A DNA stretch of 49,155 bases from a virus. Location of the stretch: positions 1 to 49,155 of IMG/VR virus record IMGVR_UViG_3300045049_000262. The stretch is one strand, 5' to 3'. The notes under the pieces are model-generated. The model was not told where the DNA came from. It searched no databases and worked only from the letters and a program-made list of their open reading frames with translations. Shown one piece after another: positions 6,582-14,000 of this stretch; positions within the stretch are counted from its first letter, which is position 1; each line of letters opens with the position of its first letter. The position numbers and the translations under genes were made by a program.

Positions 6582-8707
6582 GCTGCCAAGGCCTCCGGCT
6601 CGTCGACGGTGTCAAGGTTTGCGCGCGCAAGGGCGGCCAGTGGCGGCGGGCTGACGCTGTTGCCGCACATCTTCACCGACGCGCTGTTGCTCAACCTGGT
6701 GCCGTCGGCGGTGCGATCGATGATGTAGTCGGCGGGGAACCCCTGCGCGCGGAACAGCTCCTCCCGGCGAAGCATGCGCAGGCAGATGTCCACGATCACG
6801 TAGGGCGTGCCCTTGATCGTCACTGTGACCAGCGCCAAGCGTTCCTTGGTGGTGGCCGTGGTCAGTGGTTCGCCTGGGTGAGCGTGCTGGCCGCCGGTGC
6901 CGTGATAGCGCATAAGGAAGGCAGCTACTTGCAGCGCACTGGCCTCCTGCTCAGGGCTCAGGGTGCATTCCACGACACCAAAGCGCGTCGCGCCGCCCAG
7001 CGCCGTCTGCATCGGTTCGTCTGCACCACTTCCCTTGGCGTTCTCGCCGAACGCTGTCAGGTGGCCGGTGATCAATGCGTGGTGCTCGCCGCCGGCGCTT
7101 ACGGTTGCCAGCGGATCGCCAGCATCAGCCGCAGTGCTCGTGCCGCGCAGCTTCGCGAGGTTGGCGGTCACCAGGCGTTGCTGAGACCCCGTCCCGGCAA
7201 TTGTCGAAACAGGCTCTTCTGCGCTCCGATTGCGCGAAGGGTGACTGTTTGGGCCGCCGGCGGCTTGCTCAAGGAACGCGGTCATCAAGCCAAGCGCATG
7301 CGCAGCGCCGGCGGGCCGTACCGCACCCGCGCCGCTGGTGATGACAGGTGCTGGCGCATCCACTGCCGCGCCGTTGCTCGCACCTCGGAATTTGACCAGG
7401 TGTGCGGTGGCCACTGCGCAATCAGCCTTGCCAGTGAGCGTGTACCCAGGCTCGGCTGCGGACCTCGGTTCGGTCTGGCCGGCTCGGCCACCAACCCCGA
7501 CCAGCGTGGGCGATACCATCGAGAAGTGGCCGCCTTTCACTCCAGCGCACTGCGTCCGCAATGGGTCGCTGCCCGGCCAGATGCGTTGGGTACTTCCATT
7601 GGCGTGCTCGGTGATGACCGGGGCAACGGTGGCATCGATCGCTGCAAGCTCGCCGCGATTGGCGCCGGTGATCGTCGGCAGCGGTTCGCTGTTGCCGTGC
7701 TGGCGCCGCTCACCGTGATGAGTCAGGGGAATGATGAAAGGCTCGGCCGCGCCCAGCACATACCGCTGGATGCCCTTCGCGATACGTCGCATGGTTGCGT
7801 CGGCCAGCGGCCGCTTGCGGTTGAAGATCGAATTGCCGCGGATTGACCAGTCGATGCAGTGGGCGGCGGTGACGTACGGGTGCGCTCGCCCTGGGCCATG
7901 GGTGGGCTCCGGCCAGCGGATGGTTTCGCCATCACACCGCCATAGACCAAACACGCGTTCGCGGCTGGTACCGGCGCCGTAGTCACAGGCTTTCAGTAGG
8001 CGATATTCGCCGACGTAGCCAAGCTCGCGCATCACGGCATTGAACTTGCGCCAGGTCTCGCCGAGGCGGCGCTTGTCCGGCACCAGATACTGCCGTTGCA
8101 CCGGCACGCGCTCGCCCGGCTCGGCGATGCGATTGGTCATGACGGGCTTGCCGCGGCGCATGACGACCTCGCCGGTCTCTTCGTCGATCAGCGGGACCAT
8201 ATCCAGCGTCACGACGCGGCCGGTGGCCTTGTCGCGCTTGGCGATCAACGGACACCACTGCAGGATCTGCTTTACGTTTTCGAGCGAGATGATCCGCGGC
8301 GCAAGCCCGTGGCGAGCAAGCCGGCCGGCGATCTTCGGAATAACCCAGCTGAGCGATCGCGTTGCTTTGTCGCGCGGCTGTCCGCCCTTTGCCTGGCTGA
8401 AGTGCGTGCAATCGGGCGACGCGTGGAACCATCCAACCAAACGGCCGGCCACCTCGCGCAAGATATCCACCTCCCACACGTCTGCAGGGAGGTGCTGCGT
8501 GAAGGGATGGTTCGCCGCATGCATGCCGATGGCTTGCGGATCGTGATTCACCGCTACGTCCGGATCGCGGCCAAGGGCCTGGCGCAGCGCCTCGCTGGCG
8601 CCACCGCCGCCCGCGAAAAAGTCCACGACGATCTCGCCTGCGCGCAATGCGCTGACCAGCTTGCGATGCGGAAAGTTGAAACCCTGTTGACCGGTTCCGT
8701 CAGCCAT
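6578..8707 (-). CDS. DNA cytosine-C5 methyltransferase with repeat-filled insert
   Basis: This 709-aa enzyme is a C5-cytosine DNA methylase. Motif I is DFFAGGGGASEA (29-40). Motif IV carries the catalytic C100 in SPDCTHFS, the variant seen in phage enzymes in place of the usual PC pair. Motif VI is ENV (143-145), motif VIII lies near SRERVFG (248-254), and motif X is GNSVSPPPL (682-690). Between VIII and X, about residues 338-630 hold eight degenerate units that each start with an (E/D)-P-x-x-T-type step followed by a hydrophobic strand. The start ATG 8707 joins the preceding gene at TAATG. It is almost twice the size of typical bacterial M.HhaI-like enzymes. Confidence 0.93.
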   Translation of the reverse strand: MADGTGQQGFNFPHRKLVSALRAGEIVVDFFAGGGGASEALRQALGRDPDVAVNHDPQAIGMHAANHPFTQHLPADVWEVDILREVAGRLVGWFHASPDCTHFSQAKGGQPRDKATRSLSWVIPKIAGRLARHGLAPRIISLENVKQILQWCPLIAKRDKATGRVVTLDMVPLIDEETGEVVMRRGKPVMTNRIAEPGERVPVQRQYLVPDKRRLGETWRKFNAVMRELGYVGEYRLLKACDYGAGTSRERVFGLWRCDGETIRWPEPTHGPGRAHPYVTAAHCIDWSIRGNSIFNRKRPLADATMRRIAKGIQRYVLGAAEPFIIPLTHHGERRQHGNSEPLPTITGANRGELAAIDATVAPVITEHANGSTQRIWPGSDPLRTQCAGVKGGHFSMVSPTLVGVGGRAGQTEPRSAAEPGYTLTGKADCAVATAHLVKFRGASNGAAVDAPAPVITSGAGAVRPAGAAHALGLMTAFLEQAAGGPNSHPSRNRSAEEPVSTIAGTGSQQRLVTANLAKLRGTSTAADAGDPLATVSAGGEHHALITGHLTAFGENAKGSGADEPMQTALGGATRFGVVECTLSPEQEASALQVAAFLMRYHGTGGQHAHPGEPLTTATTKERLALVTVTIKGTPYVIVDICLRMLRREELFRAQGFPADYIIDRTADGTRLSNSASVKMCGNSVSPPPLAALARANLDTVDEPEALAA

Positions 8708-9273
8708 TACGCGGCCTCCTGTTGAGCAGCGTCCCACTTCTGGATCGCCCACACGATCGCGCGCAGGCACCAAATGAAGTGGAACGTGTAGCTGCGGCAA
8801 TCGGCTTCCCAATCGGTGAAGCGGAAGTCGCCTAATTCATAGTCGCGAATGAACCCGGCGGCTCCAAACTCGTCAGGCTCGATGAAGGCGAGGTCGTGCA
8901 GCACTTCGGCACGGACATCCTCGTCTTCGTCCTCGACGTAGCGTTCGACCGCAGCGGTGAAGGATTCCCATTCGAATTGCGTGAGGCCGTTCCTATCTGC
9001 CGACACGCACTTCTGCGCCCAATAGCTCGGGTTGATGTCGGCGGCTCTATTGCGGAAGAACGTGAACATGTCCGGCACGCGCTCGAACACATAGGTGCCG
9101 CAATCGCCGTGGATGCAGAGGGCGCCTGGCCAGGTGATCACATCGAAACCGAAGCAGCCGGTGCCGGGCTTACGAAAGTTAAGATGTCGGTCTATGCCGG
9201 CGGCGCGCAGGACGGTCATCTGGTGCTCGCGCACATCATGGGCAAAGCGCTCGGCGGTGCATGCGTATTCCAT
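8707..9273 (-). CDS. Conserved phage early protein of unknown function
   Basis: This 188-aa protein fits a pattern widespread in phage early regions. A HLNFRKPGTGCFGFDVITWPGALCIHGD stretch is followed by YVFERVPDMFTFF, INPSYWAQKC, an EFAAV-type acidic helix, and a C-terminal FHFIWCLRAIVWAIQKWD. No catalytic motif is evident and no function is known to me. It joins its neighbours at TAATG on both sides, so it is translationally coupled with the cupin-like gene upstream and the C5 methylase downstream. Confidence 0.85.
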   Translation of the reverse strand: MEYACTAERFAHDVREHQMTVLRAAGIDRHLNFRKPGTGCFGFDVITWPGALCIHGDCGTYVFERVPDMFTFFRNRAADINPSYWAQKCVSADRNGLTQFEWESFTAAVERYVEDEDEDVRAEVLHDLAFIEPDEFGAAGFIRDYELGDFRFTDWEADCRSYTFHFIWCLRAIVWAIQKWDAAQQEAA

Positions 9274-9866
9274 TAGCGCGTCCTCCCATTGTTCTGGGCA
9301 CGCTGCTGGCGCCTGCGCTCTTGGAACTCAGGCCACGGCACCTTGTGGAGCCCGTCGATCAGGTAGCCCCAGAGCTGGCGCTTCGGCCCGGTGATCTGCA
9401 ACAGCCAGGCGTCATTGCCGTTCGGCAGGGTGAAGAAGTGGTAGTCCCACGCCTTGCGGCGGAACACGGCGCCGGCGGCATACAGGTGCCCGTGGTCCGT
9501 GTCATAGGCCACCGGATCCAGCCCGTGGTACCGGTTCACCACCTCGATGTGGTCACGCCACCGATCCAGCTCGCGCGGCACGATCTCGCAGACGGCGCCG
9601 CGCAGGACGACGGTGAGGGAATGGCAGGCCTCATCGTGGAAGATGGGCTCTTCGTTGCTCACCTGCTGGACGACACGCACCGCAAACCACGGGTGGATTT
9701 CGCCGTCGCCATTCGGGTGCTTGCTGCCGATACGGAACAGCCAGTACCGGTGCAGGAGCGGCTTGCCGTCGTCGTGGAGCATATGCTCGTGCGGTGTCCG
9801 CAACGCCCGGTTGATGCACCAGGTGGCGAACCCTTCGAACATCTTGGCTTTCAGCTTTGAGAACAT
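9273..9866 (-). CDS. Cupin-like phage protein
   Basis: This 197-aa protein starts MFSKLKAKMFEGFATW. Its second half has a cupin-type beta-barrel signature: FHDEACHSLTVVLRGAVCEIV, then GAVFRRKAWDYHFFTL and a WLLQITGPKRQLWGYLI end. The histidines in HDEACH and the later H are where a cupin would bind metal. Related phage proteins are annotated only as cupin-fold hypothetical. The start at ATG 9866 is chosen because the upstream extension to 10025 overlaps another gene and looks out of frame. Confidence 0.75.
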   Translation of the reverse strand: MFSKLKAKMFEGFATWCINRALRTPHEHMLHDDGKPLLHRYWLFRIGSKHPNGDGEIHPWFAVRVVQQVSNEEPIFHDEACHSLTVVLRGAVCEIVPRELDRWRDHIEVVNRYHGLDPVAYDTDHGHLYAAGAVFRRKAWDYHFFTLPNGNDAWLLQITGPKRQLWGYLIDGLHKVPWPEFQERRRQQRAQNNGRTR

Positions 9867-9870
9867 GCTG

Positions 9871-10086
9871 TCACCGGGTAAGGGGTTGATGGTCGGAGCA
9901 GGGCGGTCGATTGCCTGGGTAGCGGCTGCCGTGGCCGGCGGCGCATCCGCCAAGGCCTGCTGGCGGATTGATCGGATCAGGGACGAAGCGTTTGCAGTCG
10001 CCACAGCAGGGCCGCTGAACAACAACCTTTGCTGGGATCCGATCGAGATCCGCGCAGTAGGCGGCGAGGCGCCGGTCGTCGATCAC
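9871..10086 (-). CDS. Small cysteine-rich protein
   Basis: This 71-aa protein has PCCGDCKRF, then GGCAAGHGSRYPGNRPPCSDH, giving six cysteines plus His residues in a pattern able to bind zinc. It starts at GTG 10086, three bases after the preceding stop. Small C-x2-C/H-C proteins of this type are common in phage early operons. No function is known. Confidence 0.7.
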   Translation of the reverse strand: MIDDRRLAAYCADLDRIPAKVVVQRPCCGDCKRFVPDPINPPAGLGGCAAGHGSRYPGNRPPCSDHQPLTR

Positions 10087-10089
10087 GGG

Positions 10090-10626
10090 TCAGGTTGCGA
10101 GGCGATCGAGCAGGTCGAGGAGAACGCCGTTGATCCCCGTGATCTGGCTCGCGCGCTGGTGCAGGGCATCGACCAGCGGGACGTTGTGGCTGTCAGCGAC
10201 TCTGCCCAGGACGCCCACGTCGCCAGTGCCATCACGCATCACAGGCGCGAGGCGCACACCCAGTTCGTGCACGAGCTTCTCGGTCTCTTCCGAGACGTTG
10301 ATGAGGTCGAGCATTGCGGCTTCGACAGGCGACGGTGCCGGCGCTGCCGCATTGATGACCGGCTCGGGATCGGGCTCAACTACCGGCGGCACCAGGCGCT
10401 TCGCCAACAGGTCAGCCAACTGGTCGACATCGACATCCGTCAACCGCGATGCTTCGCGATGTTGCTGCTCGCACATCGGGATTCCCTTGTTGGGCGATAC
10501 ATCCAGCAACTCCTGCAGTTCTTCGAGCACCGACCGCGGCTTCGCCTTGCGGATGTGAGAGTGCTGCGCCTTGCGGAGGTTGGTGGTGCGCTTCGCCGCC
10601 ACTTTCTTCTTCGACTTGCTTGCCAT
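10090..10626 (-). CDS. Hypothetical protein with basic N-terminus
   Basis: This 178-aa protein has a first ~30 residues that are very basic (SKSKKKVAAKRTTNLRK, then RKAKPR), possibly nucleic-acid binding. Two helices (VLEELQELLDV, VDQLADLLAKRLV), a proline-rich linker and a helical C-terminus ending in ITGINGVLLDLLDRLA follow. No known domain is recognised. It starts at ATG 10626, preceded by a 212-bp gap that contains inverted repeats. Confidence 0.75.
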   Translation of the reverse strand: MASKSKKKVAAKRTTNLRKAQHSHIRKAKPRSVLEELQELLDVSPNKGIPMCEQQHREASRLTDVDVDQLADLLAKRLVPPVVEPDPEPVINAAAPAPSPVEAAMLDLINVSEETEKLVHELGVRLAPVMRDGTGDVGVLGRVADSHNVPLVDALHQRASQITGINGVLLDLLDRLAT

Positions 10627-10690
10627 GATGGTTCCTTGAATGAGGTGGTTGCCGCCCGGCTGTATCTCGGCGCCGTGGCGGCTAGTCGCT

Positions 10691-10788
10691 TCCGCTCACC
10701 TATAGCCGTATCGGTGAGCCTTCTTCGTCTCGGGAGCGGGGCGGACAGGCAGCCGGCTAAAGCTCGTGCGGATTGCGCCTGTCCACGC
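10691..10788. repeat. Inverted repeats in the 10627-10838 gap
   Basis: The 212-bp gap upstream of the basic protein gene holds two potential hairpins. GCTCACC/GGTGAGC (about 10694-10719, 12-nt loop) is followed by GGACAGGC/GCCTGTCC (about 10743-10784, ~26-nt spacer). Neither is followed by a T-run, so they are not classic terminators. They may be leader RNA structure or protein-binding sites. No gene is convincing here. Confidence 0.4.
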
Positions 10789-10838
10789 ATCCGCCGGTAT
10801 GGCTCGCCCCTTGGCGCTCCCTCTCTGCATGCTTTCGG

Positions 10839-11228
10839 TTACTTGCAGTCGGCCGCGTCGATGTCGGCCTGGGTGATCGTGTATTTCTGCACGTTGTCGA
10901 CGGTGAAAAAGGTCACCTCGCAGTGCTTGCGTGCCCATGCCTCAAGAAAGTCGTTGAGTTCTTTGCGGGCCTCCGGGCTAACGCTTGGGAAGTCCTCCGC
11001 GCACTCACCTCCGACGTCGGATGCGGCATCGCCCATGTCGTCTATTACACGGTCAGCATCGACGAAATCGGCAGCATCCGGCTTGTGCGCAGTCCCAAAC
11101 GAAACAACCCAGCCAGGTTCCACAGTTCCATGCAGGTCGTAGATTCCCTGGATCAGCTCGTCGAGCGATTCGTAGTTGAACTGCTCTTCGTCCAGCGACC
11201 AGCACTTTTCCCCGTCCCCGACACTCAT
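10839..11228 (-). CDS. Acidic hypothetical phage protein
   Basis: This 129-aa protein starts MSVGDGEKCWSLDEEQ and includes VEPGWVVSFGTAHKPDAADFVDADRVID and, near the C-terminus, KELNDFLEAWARKHCEVTFFTVDNV. It is strongly acidic. The start at ATG 11228 has AAAGGAA upstream, lying just after a GC-rich hairpin shared with the next gene (11230-11259). Similar sequences occur in other Xanthomonadales and Burkholderiales prophages, but no function is known. Confidence 0.75.
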   Translation of the reverse strand: MSVGDGEKCWSLDEEQFNYESLDELIQGIYDLHGTVEPGWVVSFGTAHKPDAADFVDADRVIDDMGDAASDVGGECAEDFPSVSPEARKELNDFLEAWARKHCEVTFFTVDNVQKYTITQADIDAADCK

Positions 11229-11229
11229 T

Positions 11230-11259
11230 GCGAATTCCTTTGCCGGCATTCGCCGGCGC
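11230..11259 (-). repeat. Repeated leader element, copy 1
   Basis: A 30-bp segment immediately before the start at 11228 matches 11623-11652 at 26 of 30 positions. On the minus strand it reads as a GCCGGC-centred hairpin followed by AAAGGRATTCGC, the last part being the Shine-Dalgarno region. It could form a hairpin that tunes translation of both genes. See the paired copy. Confidence 0.6.
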
Positions 11260-11269
11260 TATGTATTGG

Positions 11270-11623
11270 TTAAGGCGTCACTTCTTCCATTTCGAGATCG
11301 ATGGAACCCATGTCCGGGACTTCGAAATCGACGATCTTGATTCCGTGGGCGCCCTTGGCCGGCCAACCTTCGGCCTCATCGAGCTCGGCCTGTGCGCCGC
11401 GGAGATTGCTGCCTTCGAGCACGGCGCCGATCAGATACGGGCCAGCGCGGCGAACTGCGGCGAGGACGATGTCGTCGTTGGCTGCTGCGAGTACTTCCTC
11501 TGCGCTGGTCCAGAAATCGTTGATCTCCTTCGCGACCTCCGGCGTCAGGACGTCGTGGTCGACTTCTACGGTGACGCTGATTTCGCCGGCCCATCCCGCC
11601 ATAAGCTTGTAGCGCTTCTTCAC
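11270..11623 (-). CDS. DUF2528 family protein
   Basis: This 117-aa protein starts at GTG 11623. It opens KKRYKLMAGWAGEISVTVEVDHDVLTPEVA, followed by INDFWTSAEEVLA, the typical DUF2528 opening, and ends with an acidic strand (PDMGSIDLEMEEV). DUF2528 proteins are short and phage-borne, with unknown function. Its leader shares a 30-bp hairpin-plus-SD element with the gene downstream of it. Confidence 0.8.
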   Translation of the reverse strand: MKKRYKLMAGWAGEISVTVEVDHDVLTPEVAKEINDFWTSAEEVLAAANDDIVLAAVRRAGPYLIGAVLEGSNLRGAQAELDEAEGWPAKGAHGIKIVDFEVPDMGSIDLEMEEVTP

Positions 11624-11652
11624 GCGAATCCCTTTGCCGGCGCACGCCGGCG
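11623..11652 (-). repeat. Repeated leader element, copy 2
   Basis: This is the second copy of the 30-bp hairpin-SD leader and directly overlaps the GTG start of the DUF2528 gene. Differences from copy 1 lie in the hairpin loop (GCA versus ATT) and one base beside the SD, so the stem CGCCGGC/GCCGGCG is kept. Stem conservation with loop change hints at selection on RNA structure. Confidence 0.55.
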
Positions 11653-11906
11653 CGTTGTGTAAAGAGGCAGTGCGGTGTGTCTCCGTGTCGGCGTTCTGAT
11701 GCCACGCCGTTGCGGCTTCCGGTTGTCACACCGGTTATGTTTACTGGCGCGCGCAGAGCACATTGCCCTTCGATCACGCCGCACTGCCGTACAAGAAAGC
11801 CGCCTGCGAGGTTTTTTCATCCTCAAGCCATGAAGGGAAATGGTCTTCACAGGCGGCTTGCTTGTGCCCCGTGTTGCGCCACGGGGCGGGGCGACAAACA
11901 AAACGG
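11653..11906. other. Noncoding gap with long inverted repeats
   Basis: No convincing gene lies in this ~250-bp stretch; reading frames crossing it look like chance ORFs. It holds a 10-bp perfect inverted repeat AAGCCGCCTG (11797-11806) with CAGGCGGCTT (11850-11859), and a second strong hairpin GCCCCGTG/CACGGGGC (11866-11887). Read on the minus strand, both come after the 63-aa gene at 11907 and could end or attenuate its transcript or form a small RNA. No T-run directly follows the second hairpin. Confidence 0.5.
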
Positions 11907-12098
11907 TTACTGCAGGTCCGACTCGGTCCACCATTTCTTCACGGCACGCCCGTCTGCTGCCTTGTAGAGAACGAGATAGTTGTTCTCGTTATCGATGTAC
12001 TGAGCGCGCCCGATTACGGTGCCGGCTTCGCCGCTGACAGTGATCGTTGCGCTTGCACTCAGATCGAACTTGAAATCACGATTGTCTTGGTCGTCCAT
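11907..12098 (-). CDS. Small conserved phage protein
   Basis: This 63-aa protein is beta-rich: FKFDLSASATITVSGEAGTVIGRA, then NYLVLYKAADGRAVKKWWTESDL. The pattern SGE-x-G-x-VIGRA-x-Y ... DGRAV...WW is one I associate with short phage proteins with an SH3-like barrel, of unknown role. It starts at ATG 12098, with GGAGCAAGTGA upstream. Confidence 0.75.
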   Translation of the reverse strand: MDDQDNRDFKFDLSASATITVSGEAGTVIGRAQYIDNENNYLVLYKAADGRAVKKWWTESDLQ

Positions 12099-12271
12099 TC
12101 ACTTGCTCCAGAAAATTGAAGGTGCCGTCTCTCCGGCTGCCACGTCGTTCTGCGACCTATTGGCTCCAGACGTTCTCGTGCCGCAATTACCGCGTCGTCG
12201 CTCCCGCCGGCATACTCGTGGACAGACTTGCGCCGGATTCGCCTTAGTTCCCTGCCCAGCGAAGAAAACGG
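12099..12271. other. Gap without a clear gene
   Basis: About 170 bp separate the 63-aa gene from the lipoprotein gene. A minus-strand frame crosses it (to 12401) and abuts the next start, but it overlaps the lipoprotein gene extensively, has unusual Arg/Cys-rich composition, and is not called. No promoter or terminator was recognised. Confidence 0.4.
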
Positions 12272-12523
12272 TTACCAGCGAATCGTTGCGTTCCTGAAAA
12301 TCAAGCCCGAGCAAACGGCCCCGGATACAACGCGGCCTTGTGGATTGCGTGCAGTGAAAGAAGTCGCGAACGTGTCGTCTTTCCCGCACGAAGCGAACCA
12401 TGCGTGGCCGGTAACGCGGATATCGGTGAAGCCTTGAGCTTGAAGCGCGCTCGTTGCATCGTTGGTGCTATAGCAGCCAGCCAACGCTGCGCACGCCATA
12501 GCCAGAAGCAAAAGCCTTCTCAT
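12272..12523 (-). CDS. Small phage lipoprotein
   Basis: This 83-aa protein has a lipoprotein signal peptide: basic MRR, hydrophobic LLLLAMACAA and lipobox LAGC with lipidated Cys near residue 17. The mature part contains GFTDIRVTGHAWFASCGKDD and VVSGAVCSGLIFRNATIRW, a pattern seen in many small phage and enterobacterial lipoproteins. It would sit in the outer or inner membrane facing the periplasm. Expression from the early arm suggests a role in changing the host envelope, for example superinfection exclusion, but this is inferred. Start ATG 12523. Confidence 0.85.
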   Translation of the reverse strand: MRRLLLLAMACAALAGCYSTNDATSALQAQGFTDIRVTGHAWFASCGKDDTFATSFTARNPQGRVVSGAVCSGLIFRNATIRW

Positions 12524-12921
12524 GCTGTTTCTCCTGTAGGCCGGCTTTCCGGCGAAGACATGGGATCAGGCACAGAAACGGGGCGCCCGAGCTGGTTGTT
12601 GATGAGCGCTGCAGTGGCTTCGCCCAAGGCTTTGCTGGCGGCCTGCGTATCGCGAAGACTTTTCCGACGGTCCATGCGCAGGCGGAAGCGTTCGGCAAGT
12701 CCGAGCGGCATTTGCATGCGTGAGATGCGCAGGCGCATAAGCGCGGCACGTGCACGTCCACCGTGGTCTTTAACCATAGGCGACATCTCGAACTTCACCG
12801 GCGTGCCTGGCGGATGAATGCCTCGACGCTTCCAGTTCTCGCTGTCGGCATAGAAGCTCAGGGCCGTGTGAAGCTCATTGACCTGGACTTCGAGTATGCG
12901 AATACGCTTGCGGCCGAACAT
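12520..12921 (-). CDS. Hypothetical phage protein
   Basis: This 133-aa protein begins MFGRKRIRILEVQVNEL, then a YADSENWKRRGIHPPGTPVKFEMSPMVKDHGGRARAALMRLR segment common in phage hypothetical proteins, and a variable Arg-rich tail. It overlaps the lipoprotein gene by 4 bp (ATGA). No function is recognised. Confidence 0.75.
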   Translation of the reverse strand: MFGRKRIRILEVQVNELHTALSFYADSENWKRRGIHPPGTPVKFEMSPMVKDHGGRARAALMRLRISRMQMPLGLAERFRLRMDRRKSLRDTQAASKALGEATAALINNQLGRPVSVPDPMSSPESRPTGETA

Positions 12922-13376
12922 CAGGCAGCCATCGTGGCGTGGTCGGCGGTACCGAGAATCGGCTCAACGAATCTGCGAGCCCACGCCGTGGCTGCCAGGT
13001 CGGGCGTGGCGGCGCGATGTCCGCGCACCATGCATGCGCTGCACTCGACGTAGAACTCGACCTTGCAGTTGCCGGTGGCTCGGTACATGCGCGGCCGGTG
13101 CCCGGGATGACACACCTGCAGCGGCGGGTGGTTGGTGACTTGCTTCTCGACCATGGAGGCATCCTCCGTGTGGAAAAGAGGGATGTGGCCGTCGCCAGGC
13201 ACTACGGCCCGGGAGGAAGCCTTATCGCTGGGTACAGGGGGGAGACCAAGCGAGCCTGGCGACAGCCACAAACTGGTGCGCAGGGCGGCGTACTTGCGCT
13301 CGCACGCTGCGGTGAACGAGGCGGCCACGGCCGCTTGTTCGGAAAGGGGGAGTTCGTCGAGGGAGAGGCAGCTCAT
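12921..13376 (-). CDS. Hypothetical protein with Lar-like zinc-ribbon C-terminus
   Basis: This 151-aa protein has a C-terminal half with C-H pairs (VCHPGHRPRMY, then FYVECSACMVRGHRAATPDLAATAWARR). These resemble the second half of Lar-family restriction-alleviation proteins, where a CxxC strand leads to an A...AW helix, but the resemblance is weak. The start at ATG 13376 overlaps the upstream gene by 4 bp (ATGA). A second good start with GGAGG lies at ATG 13154, giving a 77-aa protein consisting of the zinc-ribbon part only, so two products are possible. Confidence 0.65.
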   Translation of the reverse strand: MSCLSLDELPLSEQAAVAASFTAACERKYAALRTSLWLSPGSLGLPPVPSDKASSRAVVPGDGHIPLFHTEDASMVEKQVTNHPPLQVCHPGHRPRMYRATGNCKVEFYVECSACMVRGHRAATPDLAATAWARRFVEPILGTADHATMAA

Positions 13377-13621
13377 GGCAGGCCCCCGATGCGCGCGAGA
13401 GTGGAAGCAGCATCTAGGCATATCTCGCCGAGCTCCCTCCCTTCACCGTTATCGTTGCGATTCCAGGCGACAAGCCGGCGCTGAACATTGATCAAGTCGC
13501 TGATGGCTTCGTAAGTTTCGAGCAGCTGATCAACACGCTCGTGCTCACCGTGCGCACTCAGGGCGCCGGCAGCCAGCTTGATGTTGTCGAGGACGTCGAC
13601 CTTCTGAGCTGGCGCGTTCAT
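13373..13621 (-). CDS. Small helical hypothetical protein
   Basis: This 82-aa protein starts MNAPAQKVDVLDNIKLAAG and is a helical hairpin (ERVDQLLETYEAISDLINVQRRLVAW, then ICLDAASTLARIG). Overlaps of 4 bp exist on both sides. No family is recognised. Start ATG 13621; the longer frame overlaps the membrane protein gene. Confidence 0.7.
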   Translation of the reverse strand: MNAPAQKVDVLDNIKLAAGALSAHGEHERVDQLLETYEAISDLINVQRRLVAWNRNDNGEGRELGEICLDAASTLARIGGLP

Positions 13622-13839
13622 AGCCGCACCGCCTGCAGGATCGGCCACCACAGCCACAGCGCGGCAAGCGCGATCAAGCCGAGGCAGATATCGAAGATGA
13701 CGGGGCTGACCGACTGAGGGGTGCCGTCTTCGCCCGGCACTGGCAGGGCACCTGGCACCGGGTCAATGTACGGACGTTCAACGACGGTAGGGTTTTTCCC
13801 GTGCGTTTCGTTGACCGGTAGGTAGGCATGCAACAACAT
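13618..13839 (-). CDS. Small single-span membrane protein
   Basis: This 73-aa protein has one strong transmembrane segment near the C-terminus (VIFDICLGLIALAALWLWWPIL, about residues 47-68) behind a proline-rich N-terminal part. It is the first gene of the left operon, about 35 bp after the predicted promoter at 13875-13903, so it should be made first. Membrane localisation and early expression suggest a role at the envelope. No family is recognised. Start ATG 13839. Confidence 0.75.
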   Translation of the reverse strand: MLLHAYLPVNETHGKNPTVVERPYIDPVPGALPVPGEDGTPQSVSPVIFDICLGLIALAALWLWWPILQAVRL

Positions 13840-13874
13840 GCGGGTGACCCCTATAGCTTGGCGGCTTGAGGGGT

Positions 13875-13903
13875 AAGGTAGATCAATGGATGAAAAACGT
13901 CAA
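13875..13903 (-). promoter_or_regulatory. Predicted leftward early promoter
   Basis: On the minus strand, TTGACG (13903-13898) and TACCTT (13880-13875) are separated by exactly 17 bases. The promoter points at the 73-aa membrane protein and the whole left arm. The spacer contains one arm of a perfect 10-bp inverted repeat (see next entry). It is not confirmed experimentally. Confidence 0.65.
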
Positions 13904-13938
13904 CCATATGGACGAAAAAAAGATCACATTTTTCATCC
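13888..13938. promoter_or_regulatory. Inverted repeat overlapping the leftward promoter
   Basis: GGATGAAAAA (13888-13897) and TTTTTCATCC (13929-13938) are a perfect 10-bp inverted repeat. The first arm lies between the -10 and -35 boxes of the predicted leftward promoter, and a CCATATGG palindrome (13903-13910) lies between the arms. This is a good place for an operator, but the sequence differs from the repressor-region operators (TGGTT/AACCA), so another regulator may bind it. Confidence 0.5.
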
Positions 13939-14000
13939 GTATCGCCTTGGCGTGGACTTTCGGCTGTAATTAATCAACCAAATCCATTTAGGAGTTCAAC

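Noticed and set aside
5727-8707. Restriction-modification system
   Set aside because: Two DNA methylases are adjacent, but no gene in the arm looks like a restriction endonuclease or specificity subunit; they are better described as orphan phage methylases.
11620-11934. 104-codon minus-strand frame across the noncoding gap
   Set aside because: Basic, low-complexity sequence crossing two strong inverted repeats; no SD or motif.
12099-12401. 100-codon minus-strand frame between two left-arm genes
   Set aside because: It overlaps most of the lipoprotein's 3' part in another frame and is very Arg/Cys-rich with no motif. A short start within 12099-12271 cannot be fully excluded.
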